Below, piece by piece: positions 8,138 to 16,068 of a stretch of 64,000 nucleotides of DNA; position 1 is the stretch's first letter, and every line of letters starts with the position of its first letter. The translations under genes and the position numbers were made by a program. Under the pieces are notes generated by a model. The model was not told the origin of the DNA and did not search any database. It saw only the letters and a program-made list of their open reading frames with translations. Source of the stretch: Stenotrophomonas sp. BIO128-Bstrain (GTDB taxonomy: Bacteria; Pseudomonadota; Gammaproteobacteria; Xanthomonadales; Xanthomonadaceae); contig NZ_CP124620.1 in NCBI RefSeq assembly GCF_030128875.1, positions 2,790,001 to 2,854,000 on the forward strand. The letters run 5' to 3'.

Positions 8138-10204
8138 ATGCCGTCACTGTCGCATCCAACAAACGGGCATTTCGCACGTCGTCGCCTGCCCCTGCTGGGC
8201 TGGATCCTCTGCGCATTCAGCGCCACCGTCTTGGCGGAACCGGTCACTGTCGCCAGTGTCGAGTCGCCCGGCAAGGTACTGCGCGTGTCGCTGCAACTGG
8301 ATGGTGGCAACCCCAGCTACCGGGTGGACCGTTTCGGCGAAACGGTGGTGGACAACTCCAAGCTTGGCTTCCAACTGCGCGATGGCCGCCTGGACCGCGA
8401 CCTTGCCGTGGTCGGCCAGCAGTCGCGCAGCGTCGATGAGACCTGGGAGCAGCCCTGGGGCGAGCGCCGGCTGACCCGCAACCACTTCAACGAAGTGGTG
8501 GTGCAGCTGGTCGAGCGCAGCGGCACCAAGCGGCGCATCGATGTGGTGTTCCGGGTCTACGACGACGGCCTGGGCTTTCGCTATCGCTTCCCGCAGCAGC
8601 CGGGGATGCGCGAGGCGATCATCGATGATGAGCTGACCGAGTTCGCGATCGCACCGACCGCCACCGCCTGGTGGATTCCGGCCGGCGAGCCGATCCACTA
8701 CGAATATCTTTACCAGCGTACGCCGCTGGACCAGGTGCCACTTGCGCATACGCCGATGACGCTGCGCAGCCGCGATGGACTGCATGTCTCCATCCATGAG
8801 GCGGCCCTGGTGGACTACGCCGGCATGTGGCTGCGCCGCACCGAAGGCCAGCGCCTGCGGGCGCAGCTGTCACCCTCTGCCGAGGGCTGGAAAGTGCGGC
8901 GCAGCCTGCCCTTCGATACGCCGTGGCGCACGCTGCAGATCAGCGACACCGCCGGCGGGCTGGTCGAATCCAGCCTGATCCTCAACCTCAACGAACCCAA
9001 TGTGCTGGGCGACGTGAGCTGGGTGAAGCCCTCCAAGTACCTGGGTGTGTGGTGGTCGATGCATCTGGACGAGGAAAGCTGGGCCACCGGCCCGCGACAT
9101 GCTGCCACCACGGCCAAGACCCAACGCGTGATCGACTTCGCTGCCCGGCATGGCTTCCGCGGCGTGCTGGTGGAAGGCTGGAACCCCGGCTGGAACGGCG
9201 ACTGGGTCGGCAACGGCTACGCGTTCGATTTCACCCGGCCCACTGCGGACTTCGACATCGAGGCGCTGTCGGCCTACGGCGCGACGAAGGGCGTACACCT
9301 GATCGGCCACCATGAAACCGGCTGCGCCATCGAACACTACGAGGATCAGCTCGGCGCGGCGCTGGATCTCTACGCGCGGCTGGGCGTGGACTCGTTCAAG
9401 AGCGGCTATGTGTGCGATGACGGCCAGGTGGATCGGCGGAACCCGGCGGGTGGGCCACTGTGGCGCGAGTGGCACGATGGCCAGTTCATGGCCCGCCATC
9501 ACCTCAAGGTGGTGCAGGAGGCGGCCAGACGGCATATCGCGGTGAACCCGCACGAGCCGATCAAGGACACCGGCCTGCGCCGCACCTACCCGAACTGGAT
9601 CACCCGCGAAGGTGCACGTGGGATGGAGTACAACGCCTGGGGACAGCCGCCGAATCCGCCTGAGCACGAGGTCAACCTGGTGTTCACCCGGATGCTGTCC
9701 GGGCCGATGGATTACACCCCCGGCATCCTCAGCCTGAAGGGCCGTGGCGGCCAGGCGATCCCCAGCACGCTGGCGCGCCAGCTCGCCCTCTACGTGGCGA
9801 TCTACAGCCCGATCCAGATGGCCGCCGACCTGCCCGAGCACTATGAGCAGCACCGTGAGGCCTTCCGCTTCATCGAAGATGTGGCGGTGGACTGGGAGGA
9901 CACCCGCGTGCTCAACGGCGAGGTGGGCGACTTCGTGACCATCGTGCGCAGGGACCGCCACAGCCGCGACTGGTTCCTTGGCAGCATCACCGACGAACAT
10001 GGCCGCGTGCTGCCCATCCCGCTGGGCTTCCTGGAGCCGGGCGTACGTTACCGGGCGGAAATCTATCGCGATGGGGACGGCGCCGATTTCCGCAGCAACC
10101 CCTTCGCCTTCGTGCGCGAGACCCGCGAGGTCACCAGCGCCGACGCGCTGACGCTCGTGCTTGCGCCGGGCGGCGGCCAGGCGATCCGCTTTACCCCGTT
10201 GTAG
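8138..10204 (+). CDS. GH97 alpha-glucosidase, inverting (SusB-like), secreted
   Basis: 688 residues. The ATG at 8138 is chosen over an earlier GTG (8111) because a GGGAGGGG ribosome site lies just before it and a signal peptide follows (RRRLPLLGWILCAFSATVLA). The order of domains fits GH97: N-terminal beta-sandwich (to about residue 280), a TIM barrel with GFRGVLVEGWNPGW and HHETG (Glu about 393), NPHEPIKDTG (Glu about 473) and REGARGMEYN (Glu about 491 and 497), then a small C-terminal sandwich. Glutamates in the last positions match the inverting SusB type rather than the retaining type with Asp. It would release glucose from maltodextrins in the periplasm, feeding the divergent operon's carrier. 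Confidence 0.9.
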   Translation: MPSLSHPTNGHFARRRLPLLGWILCAFSATVLAEPVTVASVESPGKVLRVSLQLDGGNPSYRVDRFGETVVDNSKLGFQLRDGRLDRDLAVVGQQSRSVDETWEQPWGERRLTRNHFNEVVVQLVERSGTKRRIDVVFRVYDDGLGFRYRFPQQPGMREAIIDDELTEFAIAPTATAWWIPAGEPIHYEYLYQRTPLDQVPLAHTPMTLRSRDGLHVSIHEAALVDYAGMWLRRTEGQRLRAQLSPSAEGWKVRRSLPFDTPWRTLQISDTAGGLVESSLILNLNEPNVLGDVSWVKPSKYLGVWWSMHLDEESWATGPRHAATTAKTQRVIDFAARHGFRGVLVEGWNPGWNGDWVGNGYAFDFTRPTADFDIEALSAYGATKGVHLIGHHETGCAIEHYEDQLGAALDLYARLGVDSFKSGYVCDDGQVDRRNPAGGPLWREWHDGQFMARHHLKVVQEAARRHIAVNPHEPIKDTGLRRTYPNWITREGARGMEYNAWGQPPNPPEHEVNLVFTRMLSGPMDYTPGILSLKGRGGQAIPSTLARQLALYVAIYSPIQMAADLPEHYEQHREAFRFIEDVAVDWEDTRVLNGEVGDFVTIVRRDRHSRDWFLGSITDEHGRVLPIPLGFLEPGVRYRAEIYRDGDGADFRSNPFAFVRETREVTSADALTLVLAPGGGQAIRFTPL

Positions 10205-10234
10205 ATCTGATCAGAGGTCTCGACGCAGGCCCAT

Positions 10235-10315
10235 GACGGGTAGTGCCGGCCGCTGGCCGGCTCCTCCATCTGCCTGGCATCCCGAGGAGCCGGCCAGCGG
10301 CCGGCACTACCCGTC
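10235..10315. repeat. SMAG/REP dimer, stem type A
   Basis: Two inverted GTAG elements. The left copy (about 10235-10266) reads GGGTAGTGCCGGCCGCTGGC and on into GGCTCCT; the right copy (about 10284-10315) is its exact reverse complement, with an 18-base spacer. Each copy is itself a hairpin. The element can fold into one long stem and may act as a transcription stop or mRNA 3' stabiliser after the GH97 gene. Confidence 0.9.
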
Positions 10316-10396
10316 GACGTTTGCATGGCAAACCGTGGCGCGGTGGCGCGCATGCGCCAACGCAGCTGTAATCGCTTCCAACACGGCAAACGTCAT

Positions 10397-10410
10397 TGAA
10401 TACGTATGCA
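10397..10410. promoter_or_regulatory. Predicted LacI-type operator upstream of the maltodextrin TonB receptor
   Basis: TGAATACGTATGCA, the reverse complement of the motif at 8051 and 15846. It lies about 30 bases upstream of a TACCAT/CATAGC -10-like region and 126 bases before the receptor ATG, a geometry similar to the other two sites. Confidence 0.65.
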
Positions 10411-10535
10411 GGGTGATTCCCGCGGCAGGCGCGCTGCCTACCATAGCCACGCAGTCAACGGCCACCGCGCCATGACGCTCCCGGGTCCTCCGGGCAACCA
10501 CAAAATCGATTGGCAACATTGCCTGGGAGGGGAAA

Positions 10536-13295
10536 ATGTTGAACCGCAAGCGCAGCGCGCTGAGTCTCGCGCTGGCCGTCGCCCTGACGCCGTTGATGGC
10601 GTCGGCGCAGACCGCCGAATCCAGTACCACCACCCCACCGACCGGAAATACGGCAACCAACCTGGACACCGTCCAGGTCACCGGCATCCGCCGTGGCATC
10701 GAAAACGCGATCGCGATCAAGCAGGACGCCACCTCGGTGGTCGAAGCGATCTCGGCCGAGGACATCGGCAAACTGCCTGACGTGAGCATCGCCGAATCGC
10801 TGGGCCGCCTGCCCGACCTGGCCGCACAGCGCGTGGCCGGCCGCGCCCAGGTCATCAGCGTGCGCGGCCTGTCGCCGGATTTCGCCACCACCCTGCTCAA
10901 CGGCCGCGAAGTGGTCAGCACCGGTGACAACCGCAGCGTCGAGTTCGACCAGTACCCCTCGGAACTGGTCAACGGCGTGACCGTCTACAAGACCCCGGAC
11001 GCCGCCCTGGTCGGCCAGGGCCTGTCGGGCACCATCGACATGCAGACCGTGCGTCCGTTGAGCTTCGCCGAGCGCGTGATCGCGATCAGCGGCCGCTACC
11101 AGAAGAGCTCGCTGGGCAAGGCCGCCAACGTCGACCCGTACGGCAACCGTTTCAGCGCCAGCTACATCGACCAGTTCCTGGACAACACCCTGGGCATCTC
11201 GATCGGCTATGCGCACAGCGACATGCCCATCCAGGAAAACCAGGTCGGCCTGTACGAGCCGTGGACCACCGAGCAGACCGACCAGGGCAACCGCCCCGGC
11301 CTGGCTCCGGGCACCGTGTTTTCCGATGGCATCAAGGCCCTGCGCCGCACCGGCAACAACGAGCGCGACGGCGTGATGGCCACCGTGCAGTTCCGTCCGT
11401 CGAACGTGTGGACCAGCACGCTGGATGCCTTCCACACCGAAGCCGAGCAGATCGACACTGCCAACCAGTTCGAGGTCAACCTCAGCAACTACAACGGCGG
11501 CTATACCCCGGGCCTGCTGATCACCAACCCGCAGATCAACGCCGACGGCACCTTCGCCGGCGGCGTGGCGACCGGCGTGTATCCGCTGGTGCGCGGCATG
11601 TACAACAAGCGCAAGGACAAGATCGACGCGTTCGGCTGGAACAACGAGTTCAACTTCGAACGGGTCAAGGTCGTCGCCGACGTGAACTACTCCAAGGCCA
11701 CGCGCAACGAACTGAATCTGGAGAACAACCTGCAGCTCACGCCGATGCCGCAGCTGGATTCGGTCGGCGTGGTGGTCAAACCGGATGGTTTCTCACAGAT
11801 CAGCCCGGGCCTGGACTATTCCAATCCGGACGCGCTGTTCCTGACCAACACCATCTACGGCTCCGGCTACGGCAAGGTGCCGATGGTCGAAGACCGCCTG
11901 AAGGGCGCCCGCCTGCAGGCCACCTTTGCGATGCCCGATTCGCTGCCGTGGTTCTCCGATGTGGACGTGGGCGTGAACTACGCCGACCGCCGCAAGGACA
12001 AGACCCAGGCCGAGGGCAACATCCTGCTGGGCGACCAGGGCGATGCCAACATCGCCAGTGACCTGCAGTACGCGCCGGTCAACCTGGGCTTCGCCGGTAT
12101 CGGCTACATCCCCGCCTGGAACGTCCCGGCCGCGGTGGACCGCTACATGGTGTTCAACCCGGTCACCAACCTGGACTATCTGATTCCCAAGGCCTGGACG
12201 GTGCAGGAAAAGACCAGCACCGCCTGGATCCGCGCCAACATCAACACCGACCTGGGCGAGGTGGGCCTGCGCGGCAACATCGGCGTACAGATGGTGCGTA
12301 CCGACCAGAGCTCGCAGTCCAACTACTTCGACCGCTCACGTCCGGACGGCCAGAACATCCTGCCGATCGATGACGGCAAGACCTATACCGATTGGCTGCC
12401 CAGCTTGAACCTGGCCTTCATGTTCCCGCACCAGCAGACGCTGCGCTTCGCCGTGGCCAAGCAGGTGGCACGCCCGCGTGTGGACCAGATGCGTGCCGGC
12501 CTGGAGTTCGGCGTGGACACCGCCACCGGCAAGCCCGGCGGCAGCGGCGGCAACCCGCTGCTGGATCCATGGCGCGCCAACGCCATCGACCTCTCGTACG
12601 AAAAGTACTTCGGCGAGAAGGCCTACGTGGCCGCCGCGGTGTTCTTCAAGGACCTGAAGTCCTACGTCTACACGCAGTCGCGCGATGACTACGACTTCAG
12701 CGACCTGCTGGCCAGCTACGTACCGCCGCCGGGCATGATCGTGCCGGTGCTGCCGACCGGCACCTTCTCGGCCCCGCAGAACGGCCAGGGTGGCAAGCTG
12801 AAGGGCCTGGAGCTGACCGCCTCCTTCCCGCTGGAGATGCTGACCGAGAGCCTGCGCGGCTTCGGCGTGCAGGCCAGTGCGACGTTCAACGACAGCGACA
12901 TCAAGATCCTGGATCCGGAAAGCGCCTCCAGCGTGGGAAGCGATCCGATCAGCCTGCCGGGCCTGTCCGAGCGCGTGTACAACTTCACCGCGTACTACGA
13001 GCGCAGTGGGTTCGAGGCACGCGTGAGCCAGCGCCGTCGCTCGGACTTCATCGGCGAGATCGGCAATTTCAACGGCAACCGCACCCTGCGTTACGTGGTC
13101 GGCGAGAACGTGACGGATGCGCAGGTCAGCTACACCTTCGCCGACAGCAGCAGCCTGCATGGGCTGACGCTGCTGCTGCAGGGAAGCAACCTGACCAACG
13201 AGCCGTATCGGACCTATGCCGGCACCAAGGATCGCCCGCTGGAGTACGTGGAGTGGGGCCGCACCTACATGCTGGGCGTGAACTACAAGTTCTGA
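10536..13295 (+). CDS. TonB-dependent outer-membrane receptor, probable maltodextrin uptake
   Basis: 919 residues with signal peptide (RSALSLALAVALTPLMASA), a TonB-box-like DTVQVTG about residue 45, a plug domain (GKLPDVSIAESLGRLPDL, then ISVRGLSPDFATTLLNGRE) and a C-terminal barrel ending in Phe (YMLGVNYKF). The plug text is that of the large carbohydrate-type receptors of Xanthomonas and Caulobacter rather than siderophore receptors. Its place between GH97, GH13 enzymes and a sugar carrier, and a shared operator, point to maltodextrin import over the outer membrane (MalA-like). The leader just before the ATG (TGGGAGGGGAAA) is almost identical to that of the GH97 gene. Confidence 0.85.
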   Translation: MLNRKRSALSLALAVALTPLMASAQTAESSTTTPPTGNTATNLDTVQVTGIRRGIENAIAIKQDATSVVEAISAEDIGKLPDVSIAESLGRLPDLAAQRVAGRAQVISVRGLSPDFATTLLNGREVVSTGDNRSVEFDQYPSELVNGVTVYKTPDAALVGQGLSGTIDMQTVRPLSFAERVIAISGRYQKSSLGKAANVDPYGNRFSASYIDQFLDNTLGISIGYAHSDMPIQENQVGLYEPWTTEQTDQGNRPGLAPGTVFSDGIKALRRTGNNERDGVMATVQFRPSNVWTSTLDAFHTEAEQIDTANQFEVNLSNYNGGYTPGLLITNPQINADGTFAGGVATGVYPLVRGMYNKRKDKIDAFGWNNEFNFERVKVVADVNYSKATRNELNLENNLQLTPMPQLDSVGVVVKPDGFSQISPGLDYSNPDALFLTNTIYGSGYGKVPMVEDRLKGARLQATFAMPDSLPWFSDVDVGVNYADRRKDKTQAEGNILLGDQGDANIASDLQYAPVNLGFAGIGYIPAWNVPAAVDRYMVFNPVTNLDYLIPKAWTVQEKTSTAWIRANINTDLGEVGLRGNIGVQMVRTDQSSQSNYFDRSRPDGQNILPIDDGKTYTDWLPSLNLAFMFPHQQTLRFAVAKQVARPRVDQMRAGLEFGVDTATGKPGGSGGNPLLDPWRANAIDLSYEKYFGEKAYVAAAVFFKDLKSYVYTQSRDDYDFSDLLASYVPPPGMIVPVLPTGTFSAPQNGQGGKLKGLELTASFPLEMLTESLRGFGVQASATFNDSDIKILDPESASSVGSDPISLPGLSERVYNFTAYYERSGFEARVSQRRRSDFIGEIGNFNGNRTLRYVVGENVTDAQVSYTFADSSSLHGLTLLLQGSNLTNEPYRTYAGTKDRPLEYVEWGRTYMLGVNYKF

Positions 13296-13332
13296 TTGAG
13301 CTTGCTTCAGCGACGTAATGGCAACATCGAAG

Positions 13333-13360
13333 AACCCGCTGCTTGTGCAGCGGGTTTTTT
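13333..13360 (+). terminator. Rho-independent terminator of the maltodextrin receptor gene
   Basis: Perfect 10-bp stem AACCCGCTGC / GCAGCGGGTT with TTGT loop, followed by TTTT; 37 bases after the receptor stop codon. Confidence 0.9.
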
Positions 13361-13415
13361 GTTGGATTTTCTTTGCCCTCTCAAAAGCGTCAGTGCCGAC
13401 TGTCCGTGGCCTGGT

Positions 13416-13517
13416 CGGGGGTGTGTGGGTTCGCGGGACGCGCCGTAAACCCATCCATGGGGGCTCGTGAGCCGCATCCATGCGGCACACGAGCCCCCGC
13501 CAACCCACACACCCCCG
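13416..13517. repeat. Large nested palindrome 1
   Basis: Three nested stems on one axis: outer 16 bp (13416-13431 with 13502-13517, GGGGGTGTGTGGGTT type), middle 11 bp (13459-13469 with 13488-13498, GGGGGCTCGTG type) and inner 6 bp (GCCGCA/TGCGGC around 13471-13486). All arms are perfect. It is distinct from SMAG (no GTAG tag) and resembles palindrome 2 in plan, not in sequence. Confidence 0.8.
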
Positions 13518-13616
13518 CCCTTCGACAGTTGGTTGGTCGCCATGGGAGTGCAGTGCACTGCAACGCAAACCAGAGCAGGGTAAAGGAAGATCGAACGAGG
13601 TATCTGCGGTTAGGGC

Positions 13617-13780
13617 CAGCTCGAGCAGTTCGGCCGCCTCGACACTTTTGACCGTGCCGACTACTTCGAAAGCCCCGATTGCCGTGACCGCCTGGACCGT
13701 TCCGATCACACCGATCATCTCGACCGCACTGGCCGATACGACCGTTGCGAATGCTTCAACTGTTTCAACTGCTTCAACGC
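13617..13780 (-). repeat. Degenerate 9-bp-period repeat
   Basis: On the minus strand about 18 units of nine bases follow each other; the least worn ones read GAAGCAGTT, GAAACAGTT, GAAGCATTC. In one frame this gives a three-residue rhythm with a hydrophobic third residue (EAV ETV EAF ATV ... GTV QAV TAI GAF EVV GTV). No start codon with a ribosome site opens the frame and it runs out into palindrome 1, so it looks like a decayed satellite rather than a gene. Confidence 0.55.
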
Positions 13781-13895
13781 CTGAGACCAGCGCGTCAGCT
13801 CAAGCCTTTCGAATTCCGGTCAACATCAGCCTCGCCGGTGCGATGTCGTGCCTGCCCGGCATCGCCTTTCCCTTGCACACCGACACACTGTGAAA

Positions 13896-14003
13896 GGGTG
13901 GGCAGGGGTGGGTTGGCGGGACCGTATGCCGCCATGGATGGCGGCATACGAGCTTACATGGACGTACTTGCAGCGGGTCCCGCTGACCCACCCCTGCCCG
14001 CCC
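13896..14003. repeat. Large nested palindrome 2
   Basis: Outer arms of 14 perfect bp (13900-13913 with 13986-13999, GGGCAGGGGTGGGT type) extended by GGG/CCC; second stem GCGGGAC/GTCCCGC (13916-13922 with 13977-13983); inner 12-bp hairpin GTATGCCGCCAT with a GG loop (13924-13949). About 27 unpaired bases sit on the right side of the inner hairpin. Same nested plan as palindrome 1, about 380 bases away. Confidence 0.8.
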
Positions 14004-14030
14004 AAACCAGCACGACCGCAGCCCTGAGCG

Positions 14031-14064
14031 CTGTGGCTGTGGCTGTGGCTGTGGCTGTGGCTGT
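14031..14064. repeat. Hexanucleotide microsatellite (CTGTGG)5
   Basis: Five perfect CTGTGG units plus CTGT, in non-coding DNA between two convergent genes. Confidence 0.95.
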
Positions 14065-14086
14065 ACCCAACGCCCGAACGCAAGAC

Positions 14087-14117
14087 AAAAAAAGGGCGAG
14101 GCACCTGGCCCCGCCCT
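14087..14117 (-). terminator. Rho-independent terminator of xgtA
   Basis: On the minus strand: GGGCGGGGC, loop CAGGT, GCCTCGCCC (one G-T wobble), then seven T residues; 22 bases after the xgtA stop codon. Confidence 0.9.
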
Positions 14118-14139
14118 CTCAATACCACCGGAAAACCGA

Positions 14140-15753
14140 TCAGCCGCGTCGCGCGCAATACATCGACTGCGCCGGCAACACCAGCTCACTCCCAACAACC
14201 TCGCCCGCGTCCGGACCAGGCACCTGCACCACCTGCCAGTCCCCCACCGGCAGCGACACCCGCACCGGATCCGCCGACAGATTGAACGCCAACAGCAGCG
14301 TCTCCTCCCCGTGCACCCGCTCGAACATCAACACCGGCTCGGCGCACGCAAGGAAACGGATATCGCCCACCAACAACGTCGGCATCGTCCGCCGCCACGC
14401 CAGGAACTGACGGAACGCGTTCAACACCGACTGCGGATCATGTTCCTGCGTCGCCACCGAGGCGGCCTGATGCTCCGCCGGAATCGGCAACCACGGCTCA
14501 CCGGTCGTGAACCCCGCCTTCGGCGCATCGAGCCACGGCATCGGCGTGCGGCAGCCATCGCGGCCCTTGAAGTTCGGCCAGAAGGTGATGCCATACGGAT
14601 CCTGCAGCGCCTCGAACGGCACATCCGCTTCGCCCAGCCCTAGCTCCTCGCCTTGGTACAGGCAGATCGAACCCCGCAGCGAACACAGCATCGCTACCAG
14701 CATCCGCGCCAACCGCGGTTGGGCCGGATGGCCGCCCCAGCGCGTCACTGCGCGCTCCACGTCGTGGTTGGAAATCGCCCAGCACGGCCAGCCTTCGGTC
14801 ATCGTCGCTTCCAGCCGCGACACCGTATCGCGGATGTAACCGGCGCTGAAATCCTTCACCAGCAGCTCGAAGCTGTAGCCCATGTGCAGCCGGCCCGGCG
14901 CGGTGTACTCGGCCGTGGTGGCCAGCGAATCTTCCGCGGAGATCTCGCCCAGGCTGACCGAGCCGGGGTACTCGTCCAGCAGCACGCGCAGCCGCTCGAT
15001 GAACCCGATGTTCTCCGGCTGGGTGTTGTTGTAATAGTGGTACTGGTAGGCGTACGGGTTGTCCGCGCTGAAGCCACGGCCCAAGCGCTTCTCCAGCGGC
15101 TTGGCCGGGTTGTCGCGCAGCTGTGCATCGTGGAAGCAGAAGTTGATCGAATCCAGGCGGAAGCCGTCCACGCCGCGATCCAGCCAGAACCGCACGTAAT
15201 CCAGCGTGGCCTGCTGCACCGCCGGGTTGTGGAAGTTCAGGTCGGGCTGGTCGGCCAGGAAGTTGTGCAGGAAGTACTGCTCGCGGCGCGGCTCCCACTG
15301 CCAGGCCACGCCGCCGAAGATCGACATCCAGTTGTTGGGCGGGGTGCCGTCCTCGCGCGGGTCGGCCCATACGTACCAGTCCGCCTTGGGATTGGTACGG
15401 TCCTGGCGGCTCTCCTGGAACCAGGCATGCTCGATCGAGGTATGGCTGAACACCTGGTCGATCATCACCTTCAGGCCCCGCGCATGCGCCTTGGCCAGCA
15501 GCTGGTCGAAGTCGGCCAGCGTGCCGAACATCGGATCGACATCGCGGTGGTCGGCGATGTCATAGCCGAAGTCGGCCATCGGCGATTTGAAGAACGGCGA
15601 GACCCAGATCGCGTCGACGCCCAGCGCGGCCACGTAGTCCAGGCGTTCGATGATGCCGGGCAGGTCGCCCACGCCATCGCCATTGGCATCCAGGAAACTG
15701 CGCGGGTAGATCTGATAGATGACGGCACCGCGCCACCATGGAGACTGCGACAT
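14140..15753 (-). CDS. xgtA: GH13 alpha-glucosidase / alpha-glucosyl transfer enzyme (XgtA type)
   Basis: 537 residues, one shorter than the 538-residue Xanthomonas campestris XgtA as I recall it. The start MSQSPWW (15753) has a GGGGGG-rich ribosome site; the longer frame to 16050 is rejected. Catalytic residues fall at Asp201 (GFRLDS), Glu270 (SLGEIS) and Asp331 (SNHDVER), in line with the GH13_23 subfamily. There is no signal peptide, so it acts in the cytoplasm on imported maltose or maltodextrins; the X. campestris enzyme also transfers glucosyl groups to small alcohols and phenols. The gene is preceded by the same operator palindrome as the other maltodextrin genes. Confidence 0.9.
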   Translation of the reverse strand: MSQSPWWRGAVIYQIYPRSFLDANGDGVGDLPGIIERLDYVAALGVDAIWVSPFFKSPMADFGYDIADHRDVDPMFGTLADFDQLLAKAHARGLKVMIDQVFSHTSIEHAWFQESRQDRTNPKADWYVWADPREDGTPPNNWMSIFGGVAWQWEPRREQYFLHNFLADQPDLNFHNPAVQQATLDYVRFWLDRGVDGFRLDSINFCFHDAQLRDNPAKPLEKRLGRGFSADNPYAYQYHYYNNTQPENIGFIERLRVLLDEYPGSVSLGEISAEDSLATTAEYTAPGRLHMGYSFELLVKDFSAGYIRDTVSRLEATMTEGWPCWAISNHDVERAVTRWGGHPAQPRLARMLVAMLCSLRGSICLYQGEELGLGEADVPFEALQDPYGITFWPNFKGRDGCRTPMPWLDAPKAGFTTGEPWLPIPAEHQAASVATQEHDPQSVLNAFRQFLAWRRTMPTLLVGDIRFLACAEPVLMFERVHGEETLLLAFNLSADPVRVSLPVGDWQVVQVPGPDAGEVVGSELVLPAQSMYCARRG

Positions 15754-15845
15754 TGAGGCCCCCCTTCGGGCTTCCACGGCACCCCAGAGGGGGCCAGAAA
15801 CGAACCCGACAAGCTTAGCTGCGCGCCTCCAGTGGTGGGGTTGCT

Positions 15846-15859
15846 TGCATACGTATTCA
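15846..15859. promoter_or_regulatory. Predicted LacI-type operator upstream of xgtA
   Basis: TGCATACGTATTCA, identical to the site at 8051-8064. It lies 93 bases upstream of the xgtA start on the minus strand. Confidence 0.65.
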
Positions 15860-16035
15860 CGCCAGATGCCGGCGCGGGGCGCATTCCCAGCGCCCGGCCG
15901 GGCGGCAGCCAACCGGGCACGGCGCATCGGTGGCGGCGCCCAGGATCGGCAGGGTCCGGCCCCCGCCCCGCGTCTGCCGCGCACCTTGGCCGGGCCACAG
16001 GCGCGTCTTCGCAGGCGGAATACGACGGCACCGCC

Positions 16036-16041
16036 TATAAT
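16036..16041 (+). promoter_or_regulatory. -10 box (TATAAT) of ispB
   Basis: Consensus TATAAT 27 bases upstream of the ispB ATG. No convincing -35 hexamer is seen at the expected distance. Confidence 0.5.
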
Positions 16042-16068
16042 TCCGGCCAAGCCTGAAAGTCAGACCGC

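Larger units (their letters stand above)
10205..10535. other. Intergenic region between GH97 gene and maltodextrin receptor
   Basis: 331 bases. It holds a SMAG dimer (10235-10315) near the GH97 end, then the predicted operator (10397-10410) and a promoter-like TACCAT (10439-10444) serving the TonB receptor. No ORF with coding character is seen. Confidence 0.7.
13296..14139. other. 844-base gene-free region between convergent receptor and alpha-glucosidase genes
   Basis: From left to right: receptor terminator (13333-13360), large nested palindrome 1 (13416-13517), a degenerate 9-bp-period repeat of lower GC (13617-13780), large nested palindrome 2 (13896-14003), a CTGTGG microsatellite (14031-14064) and the xgtA terminator (14087-14117). 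Open frames crossing it are Thr/Ala/Ser- or Val/Ala-rich without ribosome sites, and are judged non-coding. Confidence 0.7.
15754..16068. other. Divergent promoter region between xgtA and ispB
   Basis: 315 bases. It holds the xgtA operator (15846-15859) and a TATAAT -10 box for ispB (16036-16041). A GC-rich stretch lies between; no ORF or RNA gene was recognised. Confidence 0.6.

Noticed and set aside
12336..13718. Minus-strand frame of 460 codons
   Set aside because: Most of it is antisense to the receptor gene; its start lies in the 9-bp-period repeat, with no ribosome site.
13480..13893. Plus-strand 137-codon Thr/Ser/Ala-rich frame
   Set aside because: Runs through the arm of palindrome 1 and the satellite; composition follows the repeat, so it is not treated as a gene.
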